Shown here: one piece after another, positions 10,725 to 22,084 of the stretch | Layout of the letters: every line of letters begins with the position of its first letter | Position numbering within the stretch: the first letter of the stretch is position 1 | Assembly (NCBI GenBank): GCA_033002965.1 | Contig: JAURVB010008978.1 | Location: forward strand, 124,001 to 188,000 | Direction of reading: 5' to 3' | From: Piper betle | Lineage: Eukaryota > Streptophyta > Magnoliopsida > Piperales > Piperaceae | DNA length: 64,000 nucleotides | The notes under the pieces: model-generated | Database searches by the model: none | Told to the model about the DNA's origin: nothing | What the model saw: only the letters and a program-made list of their open reading frames with translations | Position numbers and translations under genes: made by a program

Positions 10725-13140
10725 TGTAAAACCCGTGACTCAAATTAGAGTTTTACATTAACGAACTAGTCGGTTCTAGTCTAGTTAGTTTCATCTCGCG
10801 TATTGAGTCGAGACCAATCGTGTGTTATGAGCGATGAGGGTCAAGTGTAGCCAAGCATGTGATGATAACACTAAAAAAATGATGAGAAATGAGTTATCAG
10901 AGTATATGATAGTATGGAGTTTTTTTATATTTGATCGTAGAATATTTTTTAGGCCAAATAACGCATCAAGACAAGTTATATAATAGTTTTGGTGGGTTAT
11001 TAGATATATAACATGTCATTTTGTTGTTATGGAGCGTATTATATTTTATCTCATTTTTACATATTTTTTTGGTTTTTTTTAATTTATTAGGAGTTAGTTT
11101 TTATTTTTGACTCGAGTTGGAGTCGACACAACTTTTATTCACGAGATTGCCACCAAACCCTGTCTTTGCTTGACACCAACACGATGCCTCTTCCGGCTGC
11201 CACACCGCCGCCAATCAACATTGTTCAGCTTTGCCGGAGCATCGCCGTGTCGTCCCCCACCATCCTTGCTGCCGCTTGGTCTCCACAATGCTTCAACACC
11301 ACGCCCTAGTGCCGTGTGCCTCGACACTGAATCCGCCACTGCTGGGCAGCCTTAATCACCCCTTTTGACCCCAGAGCCTTCCCCCTCCCCGAGCGCCACT
11401 ATTGAAGCGGCCAAGAGCCAATCGGACAAGTTAACCAACCCTGGCCAAGCCACGGCCGCTGCCAGCCATCATCGTTGTCGCTGCCACCCTCACCATCACC
11501 TTAGTCGGGTCGAGTTTGCCGAGCCATGCGCTGACCCACAACCTAGATCATTTCTCTAGAAAAGTCGCCGGAAAGTATGAATTGGTAATCAAATGCAACG
11601 TAGCCTAGAAAATCTTGATATGGATTGATGTGTGTGCATTGCTGTGAGTGTGATATAGGATGTGTAAATGCATCATAGAAGGTGTTCGCTTTAGTTTTGA
11701 TATGTAGGTACGGAGTAGGAGCTCCTACCAGGTCTTTTTAGGACTCGCTTTTGGTTTGACTACTTTAGTCTATCGTGATTTGTTTTAACAATTAAGCGGG
11801 CATGCTGAGTGGTGGATTTATTGTATCCCACTCCACATGGGCCATTTAGTCGCACAAATTTCCTGATTAACAACCCTCGAGGATGAAGTCCCTTGAGTTT
11901 GATTTCAAAAAAATCCACCGCAAGTTGCCTTTGGGCTTACAATACTAAAATCCCTACCCATACCTATGTACATGTAGTTTTAGTAGTATTTTTCAGTGAG
12001 ATGTGAGACAAGAGAAAGTTGGCTCACTTGAACTGCGAGCAAACACATGTCAGTCAAAGCTGGCTCTGGATTGGTGAGTGGGTTGTTCCATTCCTGATAG
12101 ATCCTAACAACTCCACCTATGAATTCTTTAAGCCAAAAAAAGTGTGGAAGATTACGAGTGCTACAATGCATTGCATGTCTAGACTTGTGGATTCAAAGGG
12201 TACCAAAGGCGTCTACCTGAGAGTATTCAACCTTTGTCTTCAGGGCCAAGAATGATATGAAGGATGTAGAGGGCTATAGGATAATTAATTTTCCCATGCA
12301 ATGGATAGTTTTAAAATTTGCTGACGAGTCAGAATGGGATGTTGTTGAGTTGATGATGACAACTCTTAATTAATGCCTTAATGAAAGATTCTATGAAAAA
12401 GTATATGAATGATTTCATTTAGTAGGAGAGTCAGCTCTCCTAGTCCAGGTTGATTATTAATTATTTCTTGACCAGTAGTACTCATTATTGACGTTTTCAT
12501 ATTATATATATAGGTGAGAATTTGGATGATTGAACATTGTTGGGATTGCAAAGGAGCAGTGATGTACTATGCACACATGTACCTGCCAAATGGAATGAAA
12601 ATTGTGGAGTGATGTACTATTGTCAATTAAATGTTGGAATGTTTTATTGCAGGATTGTTGTGAGAAAACCTTAAAATGTTTCACATGTGATTATAATTGA
12701 GATTAAAACTGAACAGGATGAGCAATGGAGTATTAGCTTGGCTTAGAAGGAAAAATGATGATAATGAAAATGTTCTGAGAAGAACATCATGTTTTTGCTA
12801 TGTTTTCTATTTTTATTGTTATACATATATATTGTTTCTTATTGATAGGGTGGTCCCTATTACACTTTAAGAGGAGACTCTGTCCATTTTGTTTTAAAAA
12901 TAGTTATTTTTCAAACTTTTCACATGTTTGTTTTGTTTTGAATATGATTGTATATCATAGCATTCATTTAGAATAATGTTAGAGCCTAAGCATCTCATCC
13001 ATGCATTGTATGTTCGCATCACCGTCTTGAGACTCCGAGCTTAGATTTGGGCCGACTTAACCGAATCAAGTTGATTAGCAAATAGTTTGGTCACCGGTAG
13101 CATTTATGGTTTGGTTCGCGGGTGAACTGGGGATGTTACA
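10725..13140 (+). mobile_element. Solo LTR, family A (copy A4)
   Basis: It runs from TGTAAAACCCGTGACTC to GGGATGTTACA, with the exact duplication GCCTC on both sides (10720-10724 and 13141-13145). It has a shorter GC-rich block (about 11140-11580). Hairpins are at 12423-12442 and 12473-12490. The flanks belong to the old minus-strand gypsy leader. Confidence 0.9.
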
Positions 13141-13145
13141 GCCTC

Positions 13146-13384
13146 CCCTAGACTCAAAACTCTAGGTGGTGTGAAATCTCTAAAAGTAATCATGCAAGTC
13201 CTAGTCACCATATTTGTCAACCTCTTGCTATAAGACCATCATCCCAAACCAAAGATAAGCGCATAACAACTAGCAATACAAAAAGAACATACTTGCTAGT
13301 GAAAACTAGCCATCACTTAACATACACACATATTCAAAGAAATCTTCCATTCCAATCAACCAAGACATAGCTCTGATACCATTG
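13146..13384 (-). other. Gypsy leader with primer-binding site
   Basis: The minus-strand leader ends at a perfect TGGTATCAGAGC, seen on plus as GCTCTGATACCA at 13370-13381. Three bases further the LTR begins at 13385. This is the 5' end of the oldest element in the stack. Confidence 0.8.
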
Positions 13385-15055
13385 TGTAACATCCCATGCC
13401 TAGTTCATCCTTGACCCAAACCAAAATTTTATATTATTTAATATTACTCTATCTTAACTAAATTATTTGGAAGACCATGCCCATAAAACCCCTTAAGATC
13501 TAAACCTATTTCGTGTCTTGGATAGAAGATAACTACTACCCACAACCATAACAAGCAAAAAAATTATAAACATTATTCAAAATATTATAAATTATTAGAA
13601 ATATAAATTTCCCAAACATAGGATTATTATTACATTAGTATACGAAGCAAAGAGTTAAGATGTTCAATGACCAAAATAAAATTGGAAAGCAACAAAAACA
13701 ACACGACAATAACACGATGGGAGTATGTGCATTTAAGAAGACTTTAACATCCCCTTGTATTCGCCAGTGACACAGTAGGTACACCATGTGCATAAATATT
13801 AAAAGAAAAAAATGTTAATAACAAGTCATGCAATAAGTTACTAGTCCACAAAATAAAATAACTATAATATCAAACTGGCATACAAACTCAATAATTCATA
13901 TGCCAAGTAAAAGAGGATGAGATAGTACACCACAAAAAGAATTAGACAACACCCAAAGGAAACTACATCGACGTGCAACCCGTAGTTGATCGGGCAACAC
14001 CCTTTCTTAAAATGCAAAAACTATATATATATATATAGGCCTAGGTAGGGAATTATATAATATAGGCCCGAAGGCATCTTGTGGTGGATCTTATTTTCGA
14101 AAACATGCATGAGGGATCTCATCCTCGAGGGTTATTAATCCGGAAATATGATCGGGTAAATAGCCCATTTAGAGTGGGATACGATAAAACCACCACTCGA
14201 TACATTCTCTTTCCTATTCCAAAAGAAACACAATAGAATGAGATGATAAATAAAGAACGAGTCCTAAATAGACCTGGTTGCAGCTCCAAGCGTGTCCACA
14301 TGTCTAGGCAGCGAGCTCCTACTCCATACCTACACATCAAATCTAGAAGCTAACGCCCACTAACTGAATGATGCATCAAACTCATCATGAATATCACACA
14401 TACATTGCTATCATCATCTAACAATAGTCAAATATCTCATCCTATTCATCCCAATTTTATTACATTTTTCTAAGTTACGTTGCAGTCAATTAGCATGCTC
14501 AAATTTAATTTACTTAATTAGACCACTAGCTATCGATCAAATCATGCAAATCATCACTTCATTCACAATCAAACATTTATCAAAATAGTTAATCATTCCT
14601 AGCATATTGTGCTTAATAATTATAAATTTTAAATAATTAAATCGGATAAAAGTCTATGCCTAATCGTTAGTCATACGGCGACGGCGACAAAGTTATGGCG
14701 ACTCAAGTGAGGATTGTAGGGAAGAGAGAAGGAAGAAAAAGAAGAAGGAAGGTGAGTGAGAAGGATGATGGTGGCTGAATGACAGAAGTGTGGAATATAT
14801 AGATGTCAAGGTGAAAAGAACAAATGGTCATTTGAGAAAAACGACTAGTCAAGTGAGAAAAATGAATAGTCATCTCGTAATTAAAACTTGACTCGACTCC
14901 TACTCAAGTCAAAAATAATACTAACTAGTAATAATTCTAAAAAAATCCAATAAACAAGGGAAAATTCCATAAAATATAATACACATCAATCACATGCTCT
15001 ATAACTAATAACCCACCCAAATTACCCGTAACGCATCCTAATGTGTTATTCGGCC
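13385..15055 (-). repeat. Family-A LTR, minus orientation (copy A5), 5' LTR of the oldest element, truncated
   Basis: On plus it starts TGTAACATCCC next to the primer site. It carries reverse complements of family-A landmarks: the TCGAGG/CCTCGAG motif near 14106-14140, the AGGAGCTCGC block near 14300 and the GGGTGGGTTATTAGTTATAG block near 15000-15020. Homology stops near 15055, so about the first 250 bp of the LTR are missing. The right end is approximate. Confidence 0.75.
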
Positions 15056-16320
15056 AAAAGCCAAGCCAAACTAAATCGAGCCAAAAAGCAAATTGAATCA
15101 AACCAAAGGTTAAATTAAAACAAATAAAATCCTAAGCCAAAGGGCACCGATTTTACATTAAACATGGACAATTTTTATTTAATAGAACGATCAACCGAAT
15201 GTCCAAAATTTTTTATTATTAACATAATACCTTCAACATTTGTGAGGCTAAAATTATGTTCAATGAAAATTATAAATCATGAGATACATTAAAATTATGT
15301 ATATACATAAAATCAATATTTAATATCTAAAATATCCCAAAATAACTATCACAAATAAAGATAAAAATGATTCTCATATTTAGAACAATATATTCACATC
15401 AATAATCATATCAAACCACTTATTATATAGTTAAAATGCTCTTAATTAGTATGATAGTTTACTAAATTTTTTAAATTTATCTCCTATGTATTTACAAGTC
15501 AAACAAAGGATAATCAATGTATAAAAGCTTCAAAATAAGCTTTGACATCAAAATATAATATAATATTACATAAACTTCAAAGACAAAATAATATTAGTAG
15601 TTTGATTCTTCATTCAATGAAACTCACCTACATGAAAAAAATGTAATGAGTTAATTACTTGTAAAATTATTATATAAATATTAGAAGAGTAGTTTTTAAT
15701 TATAATATTTTACGTGCTCAAGATAGACATGATGTTCGAATACTATCCCATCAACACAAAAATTAATATCTTCTCGGTCTTCAATATTCATTACTACAAA
15801 TAAATTTGATGATGAACATCATATTGGTCAGATTGGCTAAATTTGTTTTATTTATCTACCAAGGAAACCCTCACTTAGTAAGGATATTTAAAATAAGTTC
15901 TATTATTTCCTCTTTTCTAACATGGCTCTCGTACCAATTGGTATATTTTTAATTTATTTTTATTTTTTCTAGAGAAAAACTCAGTTTACGTCTACAATAT
16001 ATGGGAGGGATGGATCTCTCTACCAGTAGTAAAACCAATAGATCTGGTTCAATCAAAGTTTTGTGGTCAATATTAAAGGCCCCAAAACGAATCTTTATTT
16101 TTTCACAAGCGGTCTCTCTTCTTTTAGACTCAAACCCAACTCGGTCTCAGCTTTGAAAAAAATAAAACATACCCAAATCGACAATAAAGATATTACATGT
16201 ATTTTGAGTCTTAATAATAAATACCCGATGGCTGAACCTGAAGCCGGTATGGTTGACTTGAACCTAGTGTTCGGGTCAGGTCGGGTTGGGCGCCTAGTTT
16301 GCGCGACCATTGGCATGATT
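15056..16320. other. AT-rich intergenic stretch, nothing recognised
   Basis: No coding similarity, terminal repeat or RNA gene was recognised between the truncated LTR and the promoter of the CID gene. Confidence 0.5.
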
Positions 16321-16332
16321 AAGACCTACCGA

Positions 16333-16563
16333 TGGGCCCATAGCATGCCACTCATTTAAATCTCATCCGTTGGACGGACTCCTGATCCAACGCTGGTCAT
16401 TAAGCTGGACTCCAACTCGATCAATGGACTTTCCCCTCGAAGATTTTGGCGGAATCGGGCGTCGCTGTTTTTCCCTTAGCTCCAAATCGTACCTTCCCTT
16501 CCCCTTCCGACTCCCCTCAACCCCAAACCCTGATTCTTGTTCTTCCCTCCAATAAAACCCTAA
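16333..16563 (+). promoter_or_regulatory. Putative promoter/5' leader of the CID-domain gene
   Basis: TGGGCCCA at 16333-16340 is a site-II (TCP-type) motif. A pyrimidine-rich leader follows, with AAACCCTGA near 16525 and a telo-box AAACCCTAA at 16555-16563. In plants this pairing of motifs is typical of housekeeping and RNA- or translation-related genes. The transcription start was not located. Function is inferred from motifs and position only. Confidence 0.45.
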
Positions 16564-16837
16564 TCTTTACCAATCCCTTGTCTACGAATTCCATATTTTT
16601 AGGTTTGACGCGCTCAATATTTATTTCCTATTCCTCTTTGGTTCTTCCTTGATCTCCTGCACCCATCTGTCATTCATCCCTTGGTTACCAAGAAGAAGGG
16701 CGTGTAGTTTATTGAGCTCATGATTTTTTGCTTGTGATTTTGTGGTAGCTACTTTTAATCGAGCTAGGAGATTGGTGAACTGCAATTGAGCTACTTGAGG
16801 CGGGTATTGGGCAAGAGGAGACCGCGGTGAAGTTGGG

Positions 16838-19428
16838 ATGAGTAGTGTGTTCAATCAGGAGATACTGACAGATAAGCTTTCCAAGCTCAATAATACCCAG
16901 CAATGCATCGAAAGTATCCATCTTATTTATTTGTTTATTTATATTAATGATATATTAATTTAGCCTGGAGTAGAGAGCATTCTCTAATTTTTGTTAAAGT
17001 TTGCTCTAATTTTGTTAAAAGCACCTTTTGTTCTTTTTACATCTGAATTTTATCAATAATTTGGATTAATCCATGAACTTTTGATATAATTATTGATCTT
17101 GTGAAATGATGGAACGGAATCCATCGCATCAACCCCATTTGGATACGGTGGAATACTAAGTAGAAGAAGGGAACTTGTAAATTTTGTTAGTCAATTAACT
17201 TGCACAAGACAATTCTTGTAGGGCATACAATCAGAGTGATAAAAGACAGATAAATATCAATACCGTCAGTAATCACCCAACAAGATGGATAGGAATATAC
17301 CATTGTCTTGTTTATATTATAAGGCACTTCCTTCCTTAACCCTCCTGTTAGCTTTGTCCCACTGGTGTATTTATCACCGAAAAGAAGCAGAGCTGGTGGT
17401 TGACACATGGAATAAGCAATTCCATAATTCCGAAAATGAGCAAAAGGTCCCTTTTCTCTATCTGTCAAATGATATCTTGCAGAACAGCAAGAGAAAAGGC
17501 AACGAGTATGTTACAGAGTTCTGGAAGGTTCTTCCTGCGGCTCTCAAGGATGTCATAGAAAATGGCACAGAACATGGCAAGAAGGCTGTCTCAAGATTGG
17601 TACATAGTCATCCTTAACTTATTTGTCTATTATTAATATTTTTCTTTGTGATTGTGCTTTTGAATCTAGTTACTGGTAGGATATTTTTGAGTTTCAGTTG
17701 AAAGTTTAAACGTTGAAAATTGTTTGTCAAACATGTGTATTATGATTTTCTTCGTCAACAAATGGTTGTGTTATTGTGATGGGGGTCTATATACTTATGG
17801 TATACTTGTGATACTTATTAGAATCTAGATTTAGCCAATAATATTGTAACTTCTACAGGTTACAATCTGGGAGGAAAGGAAAGTTTTTGGGTCTCACAAG
17901 GGAGGCCTTAAAGACGTACTTCTTGGGAAAGAACCAATACCACCTTTGGAACTGAATAAAAGCAAAAAGCGCTCACGTGGTATCAAAATTTTGCGGAGAG
18001 ATGCTAGCTATATTAAAATTGTAGGTGCCACATATCCTAGTTTGTCAATTCTATACATGTTTTGTACAGTTCTCCTAATTATGCGTTTTCATATGAGCAT
18101 TAGAAAGTGGCAGTTGGTGGCAGCATGGAGAAAATAGTCTCTGCATTTCATTCTGTGCTGAAGGAACATTTTAATGAGGACTCAGAAGTTAGCAAATGTA
18201 AAGCTACTATCCGCCGTGTAGAAAAGATGGTAGAAGTTGTGAACGTGGCCTGCAGTCAACGTAGGTTCTTCTTGTTGTTAATCCATGTAGACATCATAAT
18301 TTTGGGGCTATAAGCTGATTCTGGTGGCATCATCATATTTTTTCAAGAGTCTTGGTAATTAATCTAGTACTTTATATCCAGAGGGAGACCCTCGGAGAAT
18401 CACTTTAACAGACCAACTAAAAGAGGAGGAAGCACTTTTGGAGCAATCCATTGAGAAACTTCAATCAGTTGAAGAAATGAGGCAAACATTGGTGTCTCGG
18501 TTGAGAGAAGCATTGAAGGAGCAAGAATCAGAAATAGAAAGTGTTCGAACCCAGTTGCAGGTTCTTTTCATACTTAGTACTTAAGGTTTTTCATAGTTAA
18601 CTTAAAGCTTTTCTCAGTTGATTGAATATGGGCAGCATACCTTGTTTTTTGAAGCATCAATATTTATTTCTCTACAATATAGCTGATAACATAATTCATC
18701 AAAGGAATAGAAATTTGATTTAACGTCATTGATAATCTTACTTTGGTTGACAGCTCGCTGAAGCCCAGGTAGAGGAAGTGAACAACATGAGAAGGCGCCT
18801 CAATAATGAACCTATAGTAGTGAGGTCAAAAATTCAAGCAACAATGAAAGCAGCCGCAGCTGACAACTCCAATTCCTTATCAGGAGATGCTCATAAAAAA
18901 ACTGCAGCGGCCATTGCGGACAAGCTTGCTGCTTCTACTTCGTCCCTACAGATGATGTCATCCGTGCTTTCTAGCTTTGCAGCATCAGAAGCCAAAAATG
19001 CAGGTCTCATGACATCTGCCAACAATTCTAATTCATTCCAGGGCCTAGAAAACCCTAAAACTGTGTCTAGCGTCAATGCTGCACCATCATCAGCAACTCA
19101 GGCGATTCCTCAGCAACCTCAGATGGTATTGGTGCCACATCAACCAGTACATGTTGTGGCCCCTCAAACACCTTTCCAATTGGTACCTCCATCCCAACCG
19201 TATGTGCAGCCATCAGTGACTAGAATGCCATTTGGTTACAGTGTACCACCTCCACAATTCCAATCACCACCTCCACCACACTATACTGTACCAGGGCCTA
19301 CGTTGACTCCACAGCAGACTATGCCATTAACACAACAGCTAACCCCACTTCAGCCAGTTGCACCTAGCTATAGACCACTTCAACCACCCAACATGCAATT
19401 CTTTTCTTACCCGAATCATCCACAATGA
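16838..19428 (+). CDS. CID-domain nuclear protein, RPRD/CREPT-like (regulation of nuclear pre-mRNA), six coding exons
   Basis: Coding exons are 16838-16913, 17352-17599, 17859-18020, 18104-18260, 18382-18560 and 18754-19428. All introns are GT-AG and phases agree, giving 498 residues. It starts MSSVFNQEILTDKLSKLNNT. Residues 1 to about 135 form a CID (RNA polymerase II C-terminal-domain interaction) fold, with VPFLYLSNDILQNSKRKG and FWKVLPAALKDVIENG. A basic patch (KSKKRSRGIKILRRD) is at about 143-157. A coiled coil (EEEALLEQSIEKLQSVEEMR, about 229-290) matches the CREPT/RPRD dimerisation region. The last 120 residues are Pro/Gln-rich. Family members bind the phosphorylated polymerase tail in transcription termination and elongation. 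No frameshift or early stop is seen, so the gene looks intact. It is often annotated 'ENTH/VHS family protein' in plants. Confidence 0.92.
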
Positions 19429-21600
19429 CGTTTCATAAACCGTACTGAATGCTGACAGTTGCAGGTAGAGTGATTGCTTTGTACATTCGTTTTAGAATTA
19501 CAAAGACCTTGATGCTAAAGAAGATAATGAAATATTTGTTACACATGTACTAGTTGAGTTTTAAGGATAGCACTCCATATCGATGAGTGAGTGGTGTGGT
19601 CGCATTCACAATATTGGAACTCTCTTTAAGGATTTTGCTTGAAAAAGACACGAGGGTTGGCTAAAGAGTTGAGGGTGTTAGTTCCCCACAAAAGCCGGTT
19701 TTAAGGTGCGTTGGGTGGGTGGGATAGCGTGTGGGCGTGTGTTAGCTAACTTGGGGATTGCTTTGAAAATAAAAAGAAAATTGCATTGGCTTTTGCTTTG
19801 GGACCTGAATTGGTCATTAGTCATTATGCAGGAAATCACTGTTCTTTGCCTGTTATCAGCTTCTTCGATGGGGAACAGGGTTGATGAAAAAAGGAATTTA
19901 GAAAAGTAGAAGAAAGAAGTGAAATTTATGGGAATAAAATAGTAGAGATTAGCATATATGTTATCAAAATAGTATCTTTATTTAATAATCAATGTATGTT
20001 TAAAATTTTTGGTCTTTTGTATTTATGGGCAAGTGAGCCAATAATTCGAAGAAATTCTAAACGGACTTTAATATATTAGGAGTTCTAATTCATATGGCAA
20101 ATTACAAAAATCTCAAACTGCTTATTAAATTTCAAAATAAATTATAGAGTTCTTTGCCATTGGTATGCTATTTTTTCAAAAAGGATTTTTGTTCGTTCCC
20201 TATCTTTGTAAAATGTTTTAGCAGATTTGCATTTGATGAGATGACAACATGACATTCTGATTGTACAATAAAAAGTAAGGTCATTTTGCTTCTATTTTTG
20301 TCGCAGAATGTCAAATAAATTGAAATAAGTTCATTTATCTTGATACCGAATATGTTTGTTTTTTCGTTTTAAATCACATACATATGGCTTCAATATAGGG
20401 CTATGTTTTTTTATGGTCCACGCAAGACGGCGTAGATTGATCGCAGTTGTTAGAACTTTCTTAATTGAATATGGTATGCGTGCTCAACAATTGTACAGCA
20501 TAATGATGGGATATATTTATATTTGATGCCATCATTGAAGCAATGGTGAATAGTACAAGATTTAAGTAAATAGAAGAAAATAGAATGCTCGTCTGGTCGG
20601 CCTCTCCAGTCCTTCCCAGTTGCTGCTGAAAACTCCTAATAGGGCAAACGCACAAGGAAGAGGAGAGTTTTGACTTCTGCAAAAAAAAGTCATGTTTTTA
20701 TTTCATAGCATAGTTGATTAGGCGTGTAATTAAAAGAAAAGAAAAGGTTTCTTTCCCAACGATCTAGTGCACTTTTGTGGCTTGAAAATGTTAAGTGTAA
20801 TGCTTAATTGGCAAAAGGGTAATATTATATACAAACTCGGCAAAATATTGTGTCATGCACGACTTATAATATACATAAATTTTAATTATATATGTAAACT
20901 CACATTGAATAATATGACAGATTATAATAATATAATATCTTAGATATAAACTCTGATTGATTTTAAGTATATATGTAAATTGAATGAGAAGATAAATTTT
21001 TATAAATTAAAATTTGTTTTATTATATTTTTATTAAATGCAAGTAGACTAAATTTTGCTAGTATGAAATTAAAAATTAAAATTTGCCCAGTTTGAACTTA
21101 TGGCCTTTCACAGTGGGAGGTATTATTATTATTATTTTGTTATAAAAATTTAGAAATTGAGTTTCTTCGAGTTTGAACCCTGGGTATTTTTATTTTATTT
21201 TATTTTTATATTTTAATTAATTAAATCTCCTACTTTTAATCGTAAGCTAGTATTGAATTCCTCTTTTATTAATGAGAGTAAATGTTGGACATAAATGGCT
21301 TGTAACTGGTAGTAGGAACCCACATGCATCCCCATGTGTACGTTCCCATCCCCTCTCCTTACCTATGTGTTCTTAAGTGCAAGTTTGAGGAGCGCAAATG
21401 AATGTCTTTGTAAATGTTGTATGAATTGATAAGAATAGGGTTTCTAGTTTCAAAATTGTTGGATGCTAGTTTAATTTAGACGCCCAATATTTGGGGAGAT
21501 TCCAAACTCCCTAGGTTTCTTTTATTTTAGGAAATAAGCCTAAATAAGCCTAATTACTTATGCTCAAGTAGGAGTTTTATTACAATTTTTCTATAAATAA
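19429..21600. other. 3' flank of the CID gene and AT-rich spacer
   Basis: The first part must include the 3' UTR. Candidate AATAAA-like signals are near 19767 and 19935. The rest is AT-rich without recognisable coding sequence. A possible copia LTR/leader upstream of 21654 could not be bounded. Confidence 0.4.
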
Positions 21601-21653
21601 GATGCTCCATTAAGAGAATTTATTGCCACTAATAATTCTCCGGAGACGTTTTC

Positions 21654-22084
21654 ATGGCTGAATTTTCTCAGACTCGAGCTTTGGGGTTCTCGATGTACTT
21701 GAAGATGGCACCTCAAGAAGAAAGGTCAAATCCTCAAAACAAGTTTCATCAAGCTAAAAATGATCAATCTAAAAATCTTATGAAGCATGTTAAGAATAAC
21801 TTGAGCATAGTTTTTTGCTATAATTGTGAGAAAAAAGGCATTATCTTTGTTTTTACACCAAGCCTAAAATGATTTCATTCTTTTTTAATGTTTCTCTTTC
21901 TGTTTTTAGTTGTTTGATGTTGGCTGACTCACATCTTTCTTAGATTGTTGATTCACGTGCAACAAAACATATAACTAGAGACCAAAGAGCATATGTGAAG
22001 TTCCTCTAAATTCGATAAAGGACATGATGGATATATATTGATAGCAACTCCAAAGTTGAAGTCAAAGGAGACCCTCGAGCATAA
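21654..22084 (+). pseudogene. Ty1/copia gag-protease fragment
   Basis: The reading from ATG 21654 (MAEFSQTRALGF) reaches a damaged zinc knuckle, CYNCEKKGIIF, in which the usual GH is lost. After a frameshift comes IVDSRATKHITRDQRAYVKF near 21945-22010. That is the retroviral-type protease site DSGATKH with G changed to R. Similarity ends at about 22084, where family-B LTR sequence begins. Confidence 0.7.

Noticed and set aside
13370..13381. tRNA-like words GCTCTGATACCA here and at 28825 and 55420.
   Set aside because: These are retrotransposon primer-binding sites complementary to the tRNA-Met 3' end. No tRNA cloverleaf surrounds them.
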